The notes below the pieces were generated by a model. The model searched no databases. It saw only the letters and a list, made by a program, of their open reading frames with translations, and was not told the origin of the DNA. This document shows positions 12,031 to 23,249 of a stretch of 64,000 nucleotides of DNA, piece after piece. The translations under genes and the position numbers were made by a program. Position 1 is the stretch's first letter. Each line of letters begins with the position of its first letter. The stretch is from Cavia porcellus (taxonomy: Eukaryota; Chordata; Mammalia; Rodentia; Caviidae): assembly GCF_034190915.1 (NCBI RefSeq), contig NW_026947507.1:32850001-32914000 (forward strand), written 5' to 3'.

Positions 12031-13495
12031 CACCTCTCTTGAACACCTCATTCCTTCCTGGCTATTGGTCATTCTGCATGAGCTCATGCTAAGGCCTCTT
12101 TCTCCTCTTCATTTGTCTGTGTTTGCTTCTTGGTTTCTACTTTACCACTCATGGCACTGCACTGCAGTTATTAACTTACCTGCTCTTTTACCACATTATC
12201 CTGGTGCCAATCCTCAGTTGGCTGCCAGGGACAAGACAAATAATTGTGGAAGACGCATTGACTAATTGAAGCCTATGGGGATGATGATCTCTTCTGTCCA
12301 ATTGTTAGATTTCTTGATATTTGTTGCTATTTCTCCTCTTCCATAAAAACCCATTTGGCACATATTATTTTAATCAATAGAAATTAAATTCTATTTTTGT
12401 GGCTGTGCTTTTTTTTCATATTCCCTTCGGCATGCAATTTATCAAGCATGAGTAATATCTGGCACACAGAGGCTGCAACAGCTTCCTTTTATTATTAGAT
12501 CAATGATTGTCTGATATGAGGAAGGAAGTATCTAGGAAGAAAATAGCCCCAAATTCCTTGAAAATGTTGCTGCAGAGAAAACATGGCAGTACAAAACATT
12601 AACAATGAAACTGCTTTGGGGCACTTGAGTCCTTTTATTTATGGAAACTTGGAACTCTTTAAAATGTATATTTTAAGCAGCCACTGACTTGTGATAGCTT
12701 CGCCTCTGAATATAGAATGCATTTATTGTGTCTCTCTGAAGTGGTTGGCGTATTTGAAAAGATAAGTTAAGAGAAAAATCTAATTTTAACGAACTAATTC
12801 TCCCTCACATCTCTCTTCCAAGCCCAACCCAGTTATAGCTATTTCCCCAGTTCTTCAGGAGACTGTTTAAGGTTTAATATAAGTTTGTATTTATCTTCTT
12901 TTTCACATAACTGGATACTACTATACAGTCTTATTTACCATATAGCTTTCTTCCATTTAATGAATCTTGAACAAGCTTAAAAATAATAAAATACAATCAC
13001 AGCATGTGAATAACATACCAATATAACTTTTCCCTGCAAGCAGCTCTATAATGCCCACAGGTGAACTACAATTAAACAACGTCCTACTGTTGGACATTTT
13101 ATTATTGCCTCAGAAACACTGTAATGAACAATTTTGTAAATATACATGTTATGCACACAGATATATCAACGCCTTACTTATTAGGTAGGCACTAGTGTTT
13201 CCCTTCTTTCTTTGGCCTACTGTATTCTGTTGCTTTTTTCTTTCTTTTGGGAGACTCTACTGCTTCTGCACTGACATTCCCTTTTCTCCTAATTTCCTGT
13301 GGGCTGCCAACATCTGTATTAAATTAATGTCTATTTTGTCTGTTCAGTTCTTTCTGTCTGACCAGGGATTTTCTCCTTTCATGGGACAGGTTATTTCCCT
13401 GCCATTCAGGAAACCTCGTCACTGGGTCAGGTACAGCCACCCAGAGGACAGTGGTCCTTGCCAACACACATGTGGGTATACACACCAGCATGTGT
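12031..13495. other. Unassigned sequence
   Basis: No repeat or exon recognised. The region from 12590 to 12800 looks less repeat-like than its surroundings, but I cannot judge conservation without alignments. Confidence 0.3.
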
Positions 13496-13500
13496 ACACA

Positions 13501-13799
13501 CATCCTCCCCTCCCCTGCCCTCCCCTCCCCTTCCCTGCCCTCCCCTCCCCTGCCCTCTCCTCTCCCCTCCTCTCCTCTCCTCTCCTCTCCTCCCCTCATG
13601 TCTCCTCTCCTCTCCTCTCCCCTCCCCTCCTCCTCTCCTGTCCTCTCCTATCCTCTCCTCTCACCTCCCCTCCCCTCTACTCTTCTCCCTCCCCTCCCCC
13701 CTCCTCCCCTCCTGTTTCCTCTCCTCTCCTCTCCCCTCCCCTCCCCTGTCCTCTCCTCTCCTCTCCTCTCCTCTCCTCTCCTCTCCTCTCTTCTCTTCT
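13501..13799. repeat. Polypyrimidine (TCTCC/CTCCC)n tract, ~300 bp
   Basis: Almost every base on the plus strand from 13501 to 13799 is C or T, built from the pentamer ctcct and variants such as ctccc and ctgcc. Rare interruptions include catg near 13598. All three plus frames and the minus frames stay open here, giving spurious Pro/Ser/Leu- or Glu/Arg/Gly-rich open frames of up to 234 codons. Homopurine-homopyrimidine runs of this kind can form triplex (H-) DNA. Confidence 0.95.
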
Positions 13800-14161
13800 T
13801 GTTAGTATTCTTACATTTAAAAGACATCTCAGAAAGACACAAATGTCTCCTTTTCACCTTCCTTCCCTAGTCTTGCCCAGTGCACCAACACTGTCCTGAA
13901 CCTAGGCTTCAGATGGGACCAGATGGGACCAGATGGAAGGGAAGGAGTGAGTGTGCGTGGGGAGGTATGTTGAGGCGGAATAGCTGTGTCTGTTTCATCA
14001 TCTGGGTGGAATGTTGTTACAGGTGAGAGCAGGTAAGAATGTTACGATCTGTTTCCCTGAGGTGGTGCATATTCATATTAAGCCATGGACTTCCGGTTTG
14101 GCTACCTTTTCCAAATTTCTCACAGATTAGTCAGGTACCATCAGGAACTATTTTTGTTAAA

Positions 14162-14163
<2 letters not shown>

Positions 14164-14209
<46 letters not shown>
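14164..14209. repeat. (CT)n microsatellite
   Basis: About 22 uninterrupted CT dinucleotides at 14164-14208. It is a pure run and likely polymorphic. Confidence 0.95.
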
Positions 14210-14211
<2 letters not shown>

Positions 14212-14329
14212 GTCAATGATCTGAAAGCACAGCTGGTGAGGGAAGACCAACAGCACAGATATGCTGCATCTTGGTGCACAGAGGTGGTACCTGCTCTTTC
14301 TCGGAGCTCAGTTTAAGGACAGGAGATCT

Positions 14330-14450
14330 TCACAGGAGACAGGAGACCTGGACTTCAGCATCACTGCACCATTTACTACCTGTGAGGCCATGGCCAAACA
14401 AATGAATCTCACCGTCCTCCTCTGCATGACCGTCTGAAGACAGAAGGTTG
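14330..14450 (+). mobile_element. MIR-like SINE fragment
   Basis: The order gacttcagcatcactgcacc, atttactacctgtgaggcca, tggccaaacaaatgaatctc matches the MIR core: tRNA-like region, then a 'tgtgacctt-gg-caag' segment, then a 'cctcagtttcctc'-like segment. It is heavily diverged. Confidence 0.5.
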
Positions 14451-14799
14451 GCTAAGGCTTCTCAAAGCCCCTTCCTTCTCTAGTGTGTGTGGACCAAGCA
14501 GCTAGCTTAGTTAATTCACTATTGCACTCATTCTACCAAGAAAGAACTGACATTTGAATAAGTGATTATCCATGCCCCCTGAAGCTGCGAAGCTACACTA
14601 TGGAAAAGTTGCTTGCAGGTCTAACGGTGCAAGTCAGACAGATGAACCCCCAGGCCCCGGATTTCTTGGCACACATTACTTTTACTTAGGAACAGTGGTG
14701 TAAGGGAAGGAAGCGAGAGCATGTAAAATGTGCTCAGCACAGCACCCAGAACACAGGAAGGCAGCAGGATGTGAGCCCTTCTAACAAAAATAATAATTA

Positions 14800-16065
14800 C
14801 TTTGCTGGTACCTTATTTTAGAAAGTACTCCGTATATAGGCAGGAACAGTTATCTATGTGGTGTCAGCTCAGGCTCACATATTTTCATTTAGTATTGGAT
14901 AGCAGATCTCCATTACATGTGTCTCTTTTCAATTTAAAATTACTGCCTGGTTTTACTACAACAAATAATTCTGAGGGCCATGTTTTTTCAGGAACAGAAA
15001 GGTCTAGTAAGAAGTGTATGAGCTTGGGGTTGCGGGGAGGTTTTCTTTGCAGGAAAAAATGTAAGACAATGTAGTTAGATATGGCATTGCCTTTGAAACA
15101 GGGCACTTTTTGCTACACTGAGATGCCACCTGGCACATACAGCATCATCGTGTCGCTGACATAGTCCAGGGCATATCTGCTTGTGAGATGCACAATCGAG
15201 TTTTATTCTCAACTTCTACCTTTTTTTCCCTTTACCAAGTGGCTGCTTTAAAATGTCAAAATACAGGTTTGGTTGAGTGGTGCCCACACCCAAAGGTGTG
15301 CAAAGGTCTGAATCCGATAGTGAATCACCCAAAGCAAGATTCTTTCCATCTTTTCCATTTTCTCACTCCCGGTCAGTTCCAGTATCATTAGCTGCCGTCT
15401 TTTCCAGAATGACAGCCAATTTAGGCTTGCACTGGGGAGGGTTTAAGCCAGGGACAGCCAGATCTTGCAGTACATTTGGAACTTTCCACACAGGAGCCCC
15501 GAGTCTGTAGGATAGGATGCCAGAGGCTGAACTGAATTCCAGATGCCCCTATCTGCAGTAAGCACCTCTGCTCAGTTTCTCCAGAAGGCTGTCTGTGCCT
15601 TTTACTTTGTGACAGGGTTTCACTGCACTTGGCAAGAACCTCACCAGCTCATCCAGCCTTGCGGGTCCACTGTAGGGCTAGATCCGGTGTCAGCCCTCTT
15701 TCCTCAAAGACAGATCCTGAGCCAACCCAGGTGCAAACTCTGGATGTGTTCATCGGCTTTCTCAGCGCCCAGAGGCTCTTCAAGAGGATCTGCTTCCTGG
15801 ACTAACTCTCCAGACTTGTCATTTAGGCCTCCAACCCTGCCTGACAGAGATCTGTGTGGTCTGGCTCCAGCAGCCAAGGAACCTTTCCAGGCTCAGCCGT
15901 CAGGCTCTCCACTCCAGGCCTGCGGGTCTTGTTCCTGGTTCTACAGGACCTGCTAAACTCAGTCCCGCTTTGGTCCTTTGTACCCCTGAGCCTCCACCCA
16001 ATGCTATCTATCTACCTATCTTGCTCCTTAACTTGTAGGGTTTGCTGCTTCTTGATCTCAGTTTA
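14800..16065. other. Unassigned sequence
   Basis: About 1.27 kb, moderately GC-rich in 15400-15960, where open frames of 60-137 codons occur. None shows a domain, signal peptide or splice-bounded structure that I recognise, so I call no gene. Confidence 0.3.
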
Positions 16066-16069
16066 TGCC

Positions 16070-16612
16070 TTTGTTTCAGCTGCTGAAGCCAGAATACCAT
16101 AACCTGGTGGCTTAGAAAGATCAGGAATTCATTTTGCACAGTTCTGGAGGCTGGAGATTCAAGATCAAGACACCAATTCAGTGCCTGGTGAGAACACACT
16201 TCCTGGTTCAAAGATGGCCATGTCTTGTTGCGTGAGCACTGGGTGGGTGGGCAGAGACTTTTTAATTCATTTTTATTTGTTTATTTATTTTGCTGAACGG
16301 GGCATTGAACCTAGGACCTTTGCACTGAGCTCTATGTTTAGATACTTTTATTTTTCATTTTGAGATAGAATTCTCTAAACTGCTAAATTACTCTTAGTCC
16401 TCCCTGCCTCAGCCTCTCCAAGCCCTGGGATGAGAGACCTGTGCCACCACACCCAACTTGAGGTCTCTCTGATGAGGACACTAATTCTATCCCTGAGAGT
16501 TCTGCTTTTTTGAAAAACAGAACGTGTCTCCTCTTAAAGGATCAGCCCAGTCAGGGGTTTGTATTTAAACACTTGAACTTTGGAGTAACAAACACACAGT
16601 TTACCTATCATA
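16070..16612 (-). mobile_element. MLT1-like MaLR LTR, antisense, carrying a B1-dID
   Basis: The left part reads gaataccataacctggtggc, ttgcacagttctggaggctg, gagattcaagatcaagacac. The right part resumes with tctctgatgaggacactaat and ends with cacttgaactttggagtaac. Reverse-complemented, these are the landmarks of an MLT1-type solo LTR: a signal toward one end and a 'ttctgttgtttaa-cca-cccagt'-like terminus. No internal region is present. A B1-dID of about 190 bp interrupts it. MaLR LTRs are old retrovirus-like relics with no coding content here. Confidence 0.75.
16268..16460 (-). mobile_element. B1-dID SINE, reverse, nested in LTR
   Basis: The dID part comes first (gcattgaacctaggaccttt), then an AT-rich linker, then reversed B1 (gagatagaattctctaaact, ctgcctcagcctctccaagc, gtgccaccacacccaactt). 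It splits the MLT1-like LTR, so it inserted later. I could not see a clean target-site duplication. Confidence 0.85.
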
Positions 16613-17620
16613 TTTACTGAAGATCTTCTCTGATGACCTTGGGAGCTTTCACATCTTTATACAGCATGTTTCACTACCTGACATAGTCCTATTTGCTTAT
16701 TTATCTTAATTTTTATGTATCTCTTGTCCCACAACTTCCTCTACAAACGGGCACCCAGATTTAAACTCTGTAAGAACTGAGAGTTGCCTGTCTCAGCCTC
16801 TGCTACGTCTCGGCCCCCAAGGTGTCTCTTGGCACATAAGAGCTGCTCAGTAGATGCTTATTAAAGAAATAAGGGCCAGCCCCACTCTGAGTAGGAGAGA
16901 GTAGGACAGAGACCCCCACCCTGGTCATCTAGGGTCACTTCCTCTTCCACTGGGTAGTCCTAATGTACAAGTTCAAGTTACATTGAGTAAAATAAGCATC
17001 TTGCATTTAGTTACAAAACAGTTATTTTTTATTTTAAACTAAAATTCAATAAAATGATGAGACTTTTCCTCTATTCTCTTTAACAACTTCTTAAACACAT
17101 TCACAATTTTTTCCTTCTTGTCTTTTAAAAGTTAGTTTATCATTAACAAAGCAAGAGCCACATCCAAGCCTTCCTTCGTCTTGATCCCTGTCTCTAGTGC
17201 TCTTTTTCCTTGGCCGAGCCTGAGGATCCTCATGGTGAGGCTATGGTGGAGCAGAGATGCCCAGAGAGGCGCTGATGCATTGTCCTGGGGTAGGGAGCAG
17301 CAGTAAGTGTTATTTCTAACTGTCCCAGGCTTTTACTGTGTGTGGCAGGTAGGACAGAATGGCAGGAGACTGAGAACTATTTAGAGATGGCAGTGATGAG
17401 TGACAACTGGTTGGCCTGAAGCAGTGACAGAAAGTAGCCCTGTCACAGCTAGAACTGATTCGGTGTCTCTGGAAACTGCTTGGAAACAGGCTAGAAATTC
17501 AGCTTCCCCAGGGGCCATTAGGAACAGAACAGCTCAAAACACAGGCAAGGAAGTCTTGACTCACATAAATGAGGTCAGCACATGGTTGCTAGTCCAGTCA
17601 CACCCATCCCCACACACACG
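16613..17620. other. Unassigned sequence
   Basis: About 1 kb with no recognised repeat or exon. The 17400-17735 open frame (111 codons) runs into the CA microsatellite and is incidental. Confidence 0.3.
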
Positions 17621-17625
17621 GGCAA

Positions 17626-17677
17626 GTACATGCACATGCGCGTGCGCGCGCACGCGCACACACACACACACACACAC
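17626..17677. repeat. (CA)n with GC core, Z-DNA-prone
   Basis: Fifty-two bases of uninterrupted purine-pyrimidine alternation. They include a gcgcgtgcgcgcgcacgcgc block at 17638-17657, followed by (CA)n. Alternating GC is the strongest Z-DNA former. Confidence 0.95.
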
Positions 17678-17689
17678 CACAGAGTTGGT

Positions 17690-18695
17690 AGTGATTACCA
17701 AAGTCCCTGACACGGAGTGTGGAATTTCTATGTAAATGATACATAAAATGCATCAGTGGGGCTGAAAACAAGAGTTAAGACACTTCAAATGAAATCTACT
17801 GCCTGCTGCTGAAACACTATATAAATAATATTCCTAACAGTATATAAACTTGGTATTACATGTTTTCTCTGTCTTGATCCTTACAACAATATCACATAGT
17901 GGACAAAACAAAGAAATCTCACCCATCCAGTGGAGAACACTAAAACTCAGAATGATCATGAAAATTACTACAGTGTCATACAAATTTTATCACACTTTCT
18001 TGATGGTCTAATATGATCTGAGCAACATTTTTTCTTATTTTTCAAGTTTTAACCTAAAGACATTTCATGAAATTTAAGAAGTCAATGTGATATACAGGTC
18101 TATACTTTTAAATAATCTGAGTGCATGAGATTTCATACTTTCAATAAAAAATAAAATTTGGGTTTTATTCACCTTAAAAAACTGAAATTATTAGATGGAG
18201 ACTATGATATGTTTCATTTAAATAAGGTTATCCTTTAGAATATTCTTAAGCAGCATTATAGAAGTATGTAAATTGCAGATTTTAGATGATCAAATACATT
18301 ATACAAATTAAATAGGCAAATCTAGAATATATGTTTTATTTCAGTCAGCTGATTTTCACCAACTTTTGATTTATCCTCTTTAGTCAATAAGAAAAAGCCA
18401 AAATAAAATGTTTAACATGTATTATCAGTTGAAGCATAGAAGAAACCCAAGGGTCTAACCAACAATTAGTTGTGAGGGAATCCTACCCCCATCCTAAACT
18501 TTTCTATATTAGTCCAAAAGAAAGTATGTGGCAGTAACCTGATTCTAATCATGAAGTCAAGGTTAATGACTTAAAAGACAGCCCTGATAAATGGAAGGAT
18601 TCTTAGAAACTGGAGCACATTCACCTCACCACCCTGACTGCTGGTGATACAATTGTTACAAAAGAGAAATATAACTTTTCCTTAAACACTTGGAT
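17690..18695. other. Unassigned AT-rich sequence
   Basis: No gene or nameable repeat. Confidence 0.3.
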
Positions 18696-18779
18696 CAGGG
18701 AATTTCTTTGTTGCCCTAACTTAGATTTTACATTGACTGATGCATACTCAATCAACTGGATGTCTAGAAGGTGAAAGCT

Positions 18780-19715
18780 AAAACAAGATACTATTTCACA
18801 GTCAAAGATCAGTCACATTCAAAAGGCCTGATGATGGTAAGGATGTGCAAAATAAGAAACTCTTATATAGTTCTGATGTGAGTGCAAATTATTACAGTTC
18901 CTTGTAGAACAATTTGTCAATACTACAGTAAGTCCTCAATTTAGAAATGTGTTCCATTCCGGAAGAACATTCATAAGTTGAATTCATTCATAACTCTGAA
19001 ACACTGAGTCTTACACATCTTTGACACAAATATCCAATGCATATTGGTTTGTACATTGTGATTTTTGTGCTCTGCACATCACCTCTGTTTTTCCTCTTCC
19101 TCTCAGACATGCTGGGCTCTGACTGAGCACTGCACCAGTGTACAATATCTCACTATACAGCAAACACAAAGCAGCATAACTGTGACAGAATCCAAGAGAC
19201 ACACGAGTTATTTCCAAGACTCATTTGAATCTACAAATGTCCATAATTGGAGGTCTACTTGCACCTGTGAAGGCTCACAATTCTAATGTTCATTAAGTTG
19301 AGTGCTAAAATAACATTTCCTAGGTATACTTTTCTCCTAGGTATACTTTATACACTGAGATGCATCTGTTCTCACAACATTAGTAAAAATTTGAAATAAT
19401 CGAACCTCCATTAGAAGAAGATGGATGAATAATGATGTATTCATGTGATTGAACACAATCAATAGTTAAAATGAATAAACTGTATTTGTACTGTATGTCA
19501 ACAGAAGTGGCCCTCAAGACACAGTATTGAGGAGGAAAGGAGAAGAATATGAACATATAACAGTATTATATAAAATTCTGACTATGCAAAACCTGACTAT
19601 GTATGGTTTCAAATAATACATGAATAGTAAACAAACAAAAATATGCTGTACAAGCATACATACCACACTTGATGGTGGCTTCCTGGGGAGCAGGGCGAGG
19701 AAATGCATCTGTGGA
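18780..19715 (+). mobile_element. Old L1 relic (L1M-type), sense, interrupted by a DNA element
   Basis: Fragments of the L1 3' half in order: atgatggtaaggatgtgcaa (18831-18850), agttccttgtagaacaattt, then after a 340-bp interruption ttctcctaggtatactttat, gaagatggatgaataatgat, ggcttcctggggagcagggc. It is very diverged with no coding frame. The interruption is at 18926-19262. A 17-bp motif (cctaggtatactt) is duplicated at 19319 and 19336. Confidence 0.65.
18926..19262. mobile_element. DNA-transposon relic with terminal inverted repeats
   Basis: The left end cagtaagtcctcaatttaga and the right end (ending gaggtctacttg) are imperfect inverted repeats of each other. The start has the 'cagtaagtcctcgacttacg' type of the TcMar/Tigger-like mammalian elements. 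The interior has no recognisable transposase. It lies inside an old L1, so it is younger than that L1. Confidence 0.55.
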
Positions 19716-19719
19716 GAGA

Positions 19720-20425
19720 AACACAGATGAGTTCAACACTATTCATAATACTTTATTTCTTTACACAGGAGAAGTGTGGTTGTGTACATTTTTCCCAACT
19801 CCCTATTTCATGCTATTTCCCAGCACCAATGATTTCATGGTGGAAATTTACAATTAACCATGGTAGAAGTATTTACAGCACAGAGATTAGCAAGCTTTAC
19901 AAATCAGAATTTTATTTGCTCTGATCGACACTGATCAGTACACTACTGGATATGATAAATTATCTATAAAATTCATCTTGGTACGTTTGAGTGATTATTA
20001 AACATTTCAAAATGTTAAAAAATTCTATTTTATCTAATTTCCCATGATTAGATCTGGCATAAGCAAGTTAGCAACTTTTCAACTCTTTTGTGCCTATATT
20101 TTTTCCTCAATAATAGAAATTATGTGTACCACATTGACTCTTTCCACTTAAAGCTATCATTGGCTCATTTTAATATTATTACATCTTTTTAAAATGTATT
20201 TTTCACTTGTTTAGCATCATTTTATATAATGACAACTAAGTTTATTTCCCTCATCCTCCCTCTGTTAAATATTTAATTTGTCTGCAATTCATCTATATTA
20301 AGTAGAATGACAAGATCACTTTTCCAGTAATATATCTTTTGCATGTATCTTTGCATATGTCTCTGTTCTTTCTTTGGAATAAGTTTTAATATGTATATAT
20401 ATGTATATATAAAACACCTGAATCA
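19720..20425. other. Unassigned AT-rich sequence
   Basis: AT-rich, with a tatatatgtatatata-type patch near 20392-20412. No gene. Confidence 0.3.
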
Positions 20426-20429
20426 AATT

Positions 20430-21185
20430 GAATGAATATTCTTCAAACTTTTTTTCTGATTACCTTTATGAAAATTAGTTATTCATGTGGAAAACTTTAT
20501 ACTATGCAGAACACACATTTCAAGCATGTTGAAGACTTAAACATAAAAAGAAAAATTTTGGAAATTTACAATAAAATTTACAAAAATATCTGCTATGGTA
20601 TTAGCTTAGGAAAGAAAAGCACAATGAAAAAATATAACAATAATTCAAGGATGTTAAAATGTACAATTTTCAATATATGCTGCTTAAAAAGACATGATTG
20701 AAGATAGAATAGAGACTGGCAGAAAGTGTCCACAACCACATAACCCAAAAGCACTAAGATCTAAATTATATGAACTCAAAATCAGTTAAAAATAAAAGGT
20801 AATACAACAGAAAAATAGGCAGAGAACCCAAAAGATAATTCACAAAAAAAAGAAACCTAAGTGGCTATTAAACTTCTATGGTTACTTGTAATAAGCTGAA
20901 CTATAAATCAACAAACTAGTTACCCATCCATCAGACTGGTAAAAATTTGAAAGTCTGACATCAGATTTAATAAGGATGACATTGCTAATAAAAATGTGAA
21001 TTTGTTCAAACTTGCTGAAAAGCCATCTACCAAGCAAGTTGTTAAAGTTAGGATATATGCTTATCAGGGTCGGGATACCGGTGAGTGGGCGCAGTAGCTG
21101 GAGAATAATATTTAAGGAAGACCTCTCTTTCAGGATCATATAGGTGTAGGATTAGTACTTCATAATATGAACTTCCTTAAATATT
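20430..21185 (+). mobile_element. Probable old L1 ORF2 relic
   Basis: The A-rich sense strand with 'gtggaaaactttatactatg', 'ccaaaagataattcacaaaa' and 'ctaataaaaatgtgaatttg' looks like decayed L1 ORF2 coding sequence. No frame survives, and the assignment rests on composition and short matches. Confidence 0.4.
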
Positions 21186-21268
21186 GCACTCCAGGTGCTT
21201 TCCTTATTTACCCCAGTCTTGCTCCTGATGCACCCACAGAACCTAAAACTCAATAATTCTGTTGTTGT

Positions 21269-21322
21269 TGTGTGTGTGCATGCATGCGTGCGTGTGTGCG
21301 TGCGTGCGTGCATGTGTGTGCA

Positions 21323-21376
<54 letters not shown>

Positions 21377-21377
21377 C
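21269..21377. repeat. (TG)n/(TGCG)n microsatellite, 109 bp
   Basis: Every base from 21269 to 21377 follows strict pyrimidine-purine alternation: tgtgtgtgcatgcatgcgtg, then cgtg/cgtgcatg units, then a pure (TG)n run. Three overlapping Cys/Val-rich plus-strand open frames are artefacts of the repeat. Confidence 0.95.
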
Positions 21378-21629
21378 TCAAAATTTTACCCATGTACCAA
21401 GAGATACAAACATTCTGCAGGCTAAACTATGCTTCAAGGTTTGCTCTCTGGAGAATTCAACCTGTGAAGCTGGATGATTTCAGGAATGATGTGGCACACC
21501 AATGTGGGGTTCTGGAACTGGATCATTTGCTCTCTCCCTGGCAAAGAGGAGCCAATCACTAATAGCAAGTTGAGCACAAATAGGCCAGCATGAAGCTGCT
21601 ATTTAATAGAGTCCTCTCAGAATTTGTGT

Positions 21630-22010
21630 CCACCAGTGGCCTTAGCTGATGTTCTTATTTGAAAATGTATTAATGTAACTAGCTAAGGATCTTGAGATAA
21701 AATCATCCTGAATTCAATGTGGGTCTCAAGTTTAAAGACTGGTATCCTTATCAGAATGAACAAAGCAATACAAACAGACACAGAGAAGGCCACCTGAAGA
21801 TGAAAACAGATGACCGAATTATGCAGTCAACATTCCAGGAATCTTAAACCCTGCAAATGCTAGAAAATCAGAGGGAGCTACAATCTGTTCTCATCTTGAT
21901 TTCAGGTGTGTGGCACCAGAGCTGTGAGAGAATAAACTTATTTAAGGCCTTGTTTGGGCAATTTATTAGGGTCAAAGCTGGTAGGTTAATACACAGCCCA
22001 GTTACTAAAA
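21630..22010 (+). mobile_element. MLT1-like MaLR LTR fragment, sense
   Basis: The ordered phrases gaaaatgtattaatgtaact, gatcttgagataaaatcatc, ctggtatccttatcagaatg, acagacacagagaaggccac, ctgtgagagaataaacttat match an MLT1-type LTR. They give the 'gtgtccttataagaag', 'acagagggaagaccatgtg' and 'ctgtgagaaaataaatttct' landmarks. No internal ERV region is seen. Confidence 0.7.
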
Positions 22011-23025
22011 CTTTTACCCGAGGCAAATTGAGATTGTGTATTAGCTGAAGGAAATGTAGTCGCTGGTCTAAAGTACCAACCATTTGCAAAGTCTAGAGGA
22101 AGCAATGATTATAATAATAGTAGAAACAGAACTCTCCCCTTAAGGCAGACTGACGCCTAGAAAACAAAAGCCCCAGAAGAATTAACAGCCAATTGAGGGT
22201 TACACATGGGGACCAGAGGGCCTGCCTGCAGTTTAAGAGGCCTTTATCTCCTATAGGACTCCTATAGGTTGTCAGAGCCACAGACTCTGTGAAAGGCTCA
22301 ATTCCCACCCAAGGCAAGGGTGCTGTGCCACCATCAGGATCTTGGCTTGAAAGGACAGTCCTCTGGGAGTGGAAAGAGGTCCTCCAATGATTTCAGCACT
22401 CCCTTCCTCCATCTTGAAATGCCTAATTCCCTGGTAGCAGATGGTAAAGGAAGGAATTAAAAGGCTGGTACAAGCAGGTAGAGTGGAGTGGGTAAGAGTC
22501 ACATCATTTACAGCAGCTCACCTGCAGCACGAGGCAAAGGCAAGGTGCGCTGACACCTGGTGCGCAGCCACGTGAGGACAGAATCACTGATTCCTCCAGC
22601 TGCCAGCAGTCCGGAGCTGACAGTCCATTACTGAGCCTCTCCTGGGAACTGCCTAGCAAGGTCAAGCCCCAACCCCAGGGACAGTCCATGCCAGTGGCTG
22701 CTCAACCCTGAATGAGGGGACAGGGCCTCCCTGGCTGTTTCTTAATGACCTTGAGGGGCTTTCTCAGCTCCACACCCCCTGCAGGGTTGGCTGTGGCCTC
22801 TGTGTAGCTGCACAACCTCCTGTTCTCACCCCTTACTCTCTGCAGGGAACCTGGAGTGCATCTCTGTCTGAGGACCTGCTTCTGGAAATCTACCTGGTCA
22901 GAGAGTGTTGCCATCTTCCCACAGGGTCTGGCTATTGCATAAAATAGCAAGAATGATGAAAGCAATATTTGTAACTGTCCGCTAAAGACCTGATAGCTCC
23001 AAAAACTGCTTCTAATTTCTCTAAG
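22011..23025. other. Unassigned sequence
   Basis: About 1 kb, GC-richer between 22300 and 22900. Minus-strand open frames of 60-90 codons here show no domain, and I see no CpG island or exon structure. Confidence 0.3.
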
Positions 23026-23029
23026 CCAT

Positions 23030-23246
23030 TTACTTTTATTTTTTATTTTTGTTGTTACTGAGGATTGAACCTAAGACCTCACACACGTTACTCAAGTGGT
23101 CTACTACTAAGCTGTATCTAGCCCTTTTTATTTTTTATTTTGAGCCAGGGTTTTGCTAAATTATACAGACTTGTCTAGAATTTACAACTTTTCTGTCTCA
23201 ACCTCCTGAGTAGCTGGGATCACAGGTGCACACTCTGTACCTGGCT
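23030..23246 (-). mobile_element. B1-dID SINE, reverse
   Basis: The dID part reads gaggattgaacctaagacct and ctactactaagctgtatcta. The linker is TTTTATT-rich. The reversed B1 part reads gccagggttttgctaaatta, ctcaacctcctgagtagctg, and gatcacaggtgcacactctg. A full-length composite. Confidence 0.85.
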
Positions 23247-23249
23247 TAT

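Noticed and set aside
13195..13899. 234-codon open frame, longest in the window
   Set aside because: It owes its length to the polypyrimidine tract, where all frames stay open. The product is a Pro/Ser/Leu low-complexity string with no domain.
21195..21562. Cys/Val/His-rich frames resembling cysteine-rich peptides
   Set aside because: They are translations of the (TG)n/(TGCG)n repeat in three frames.
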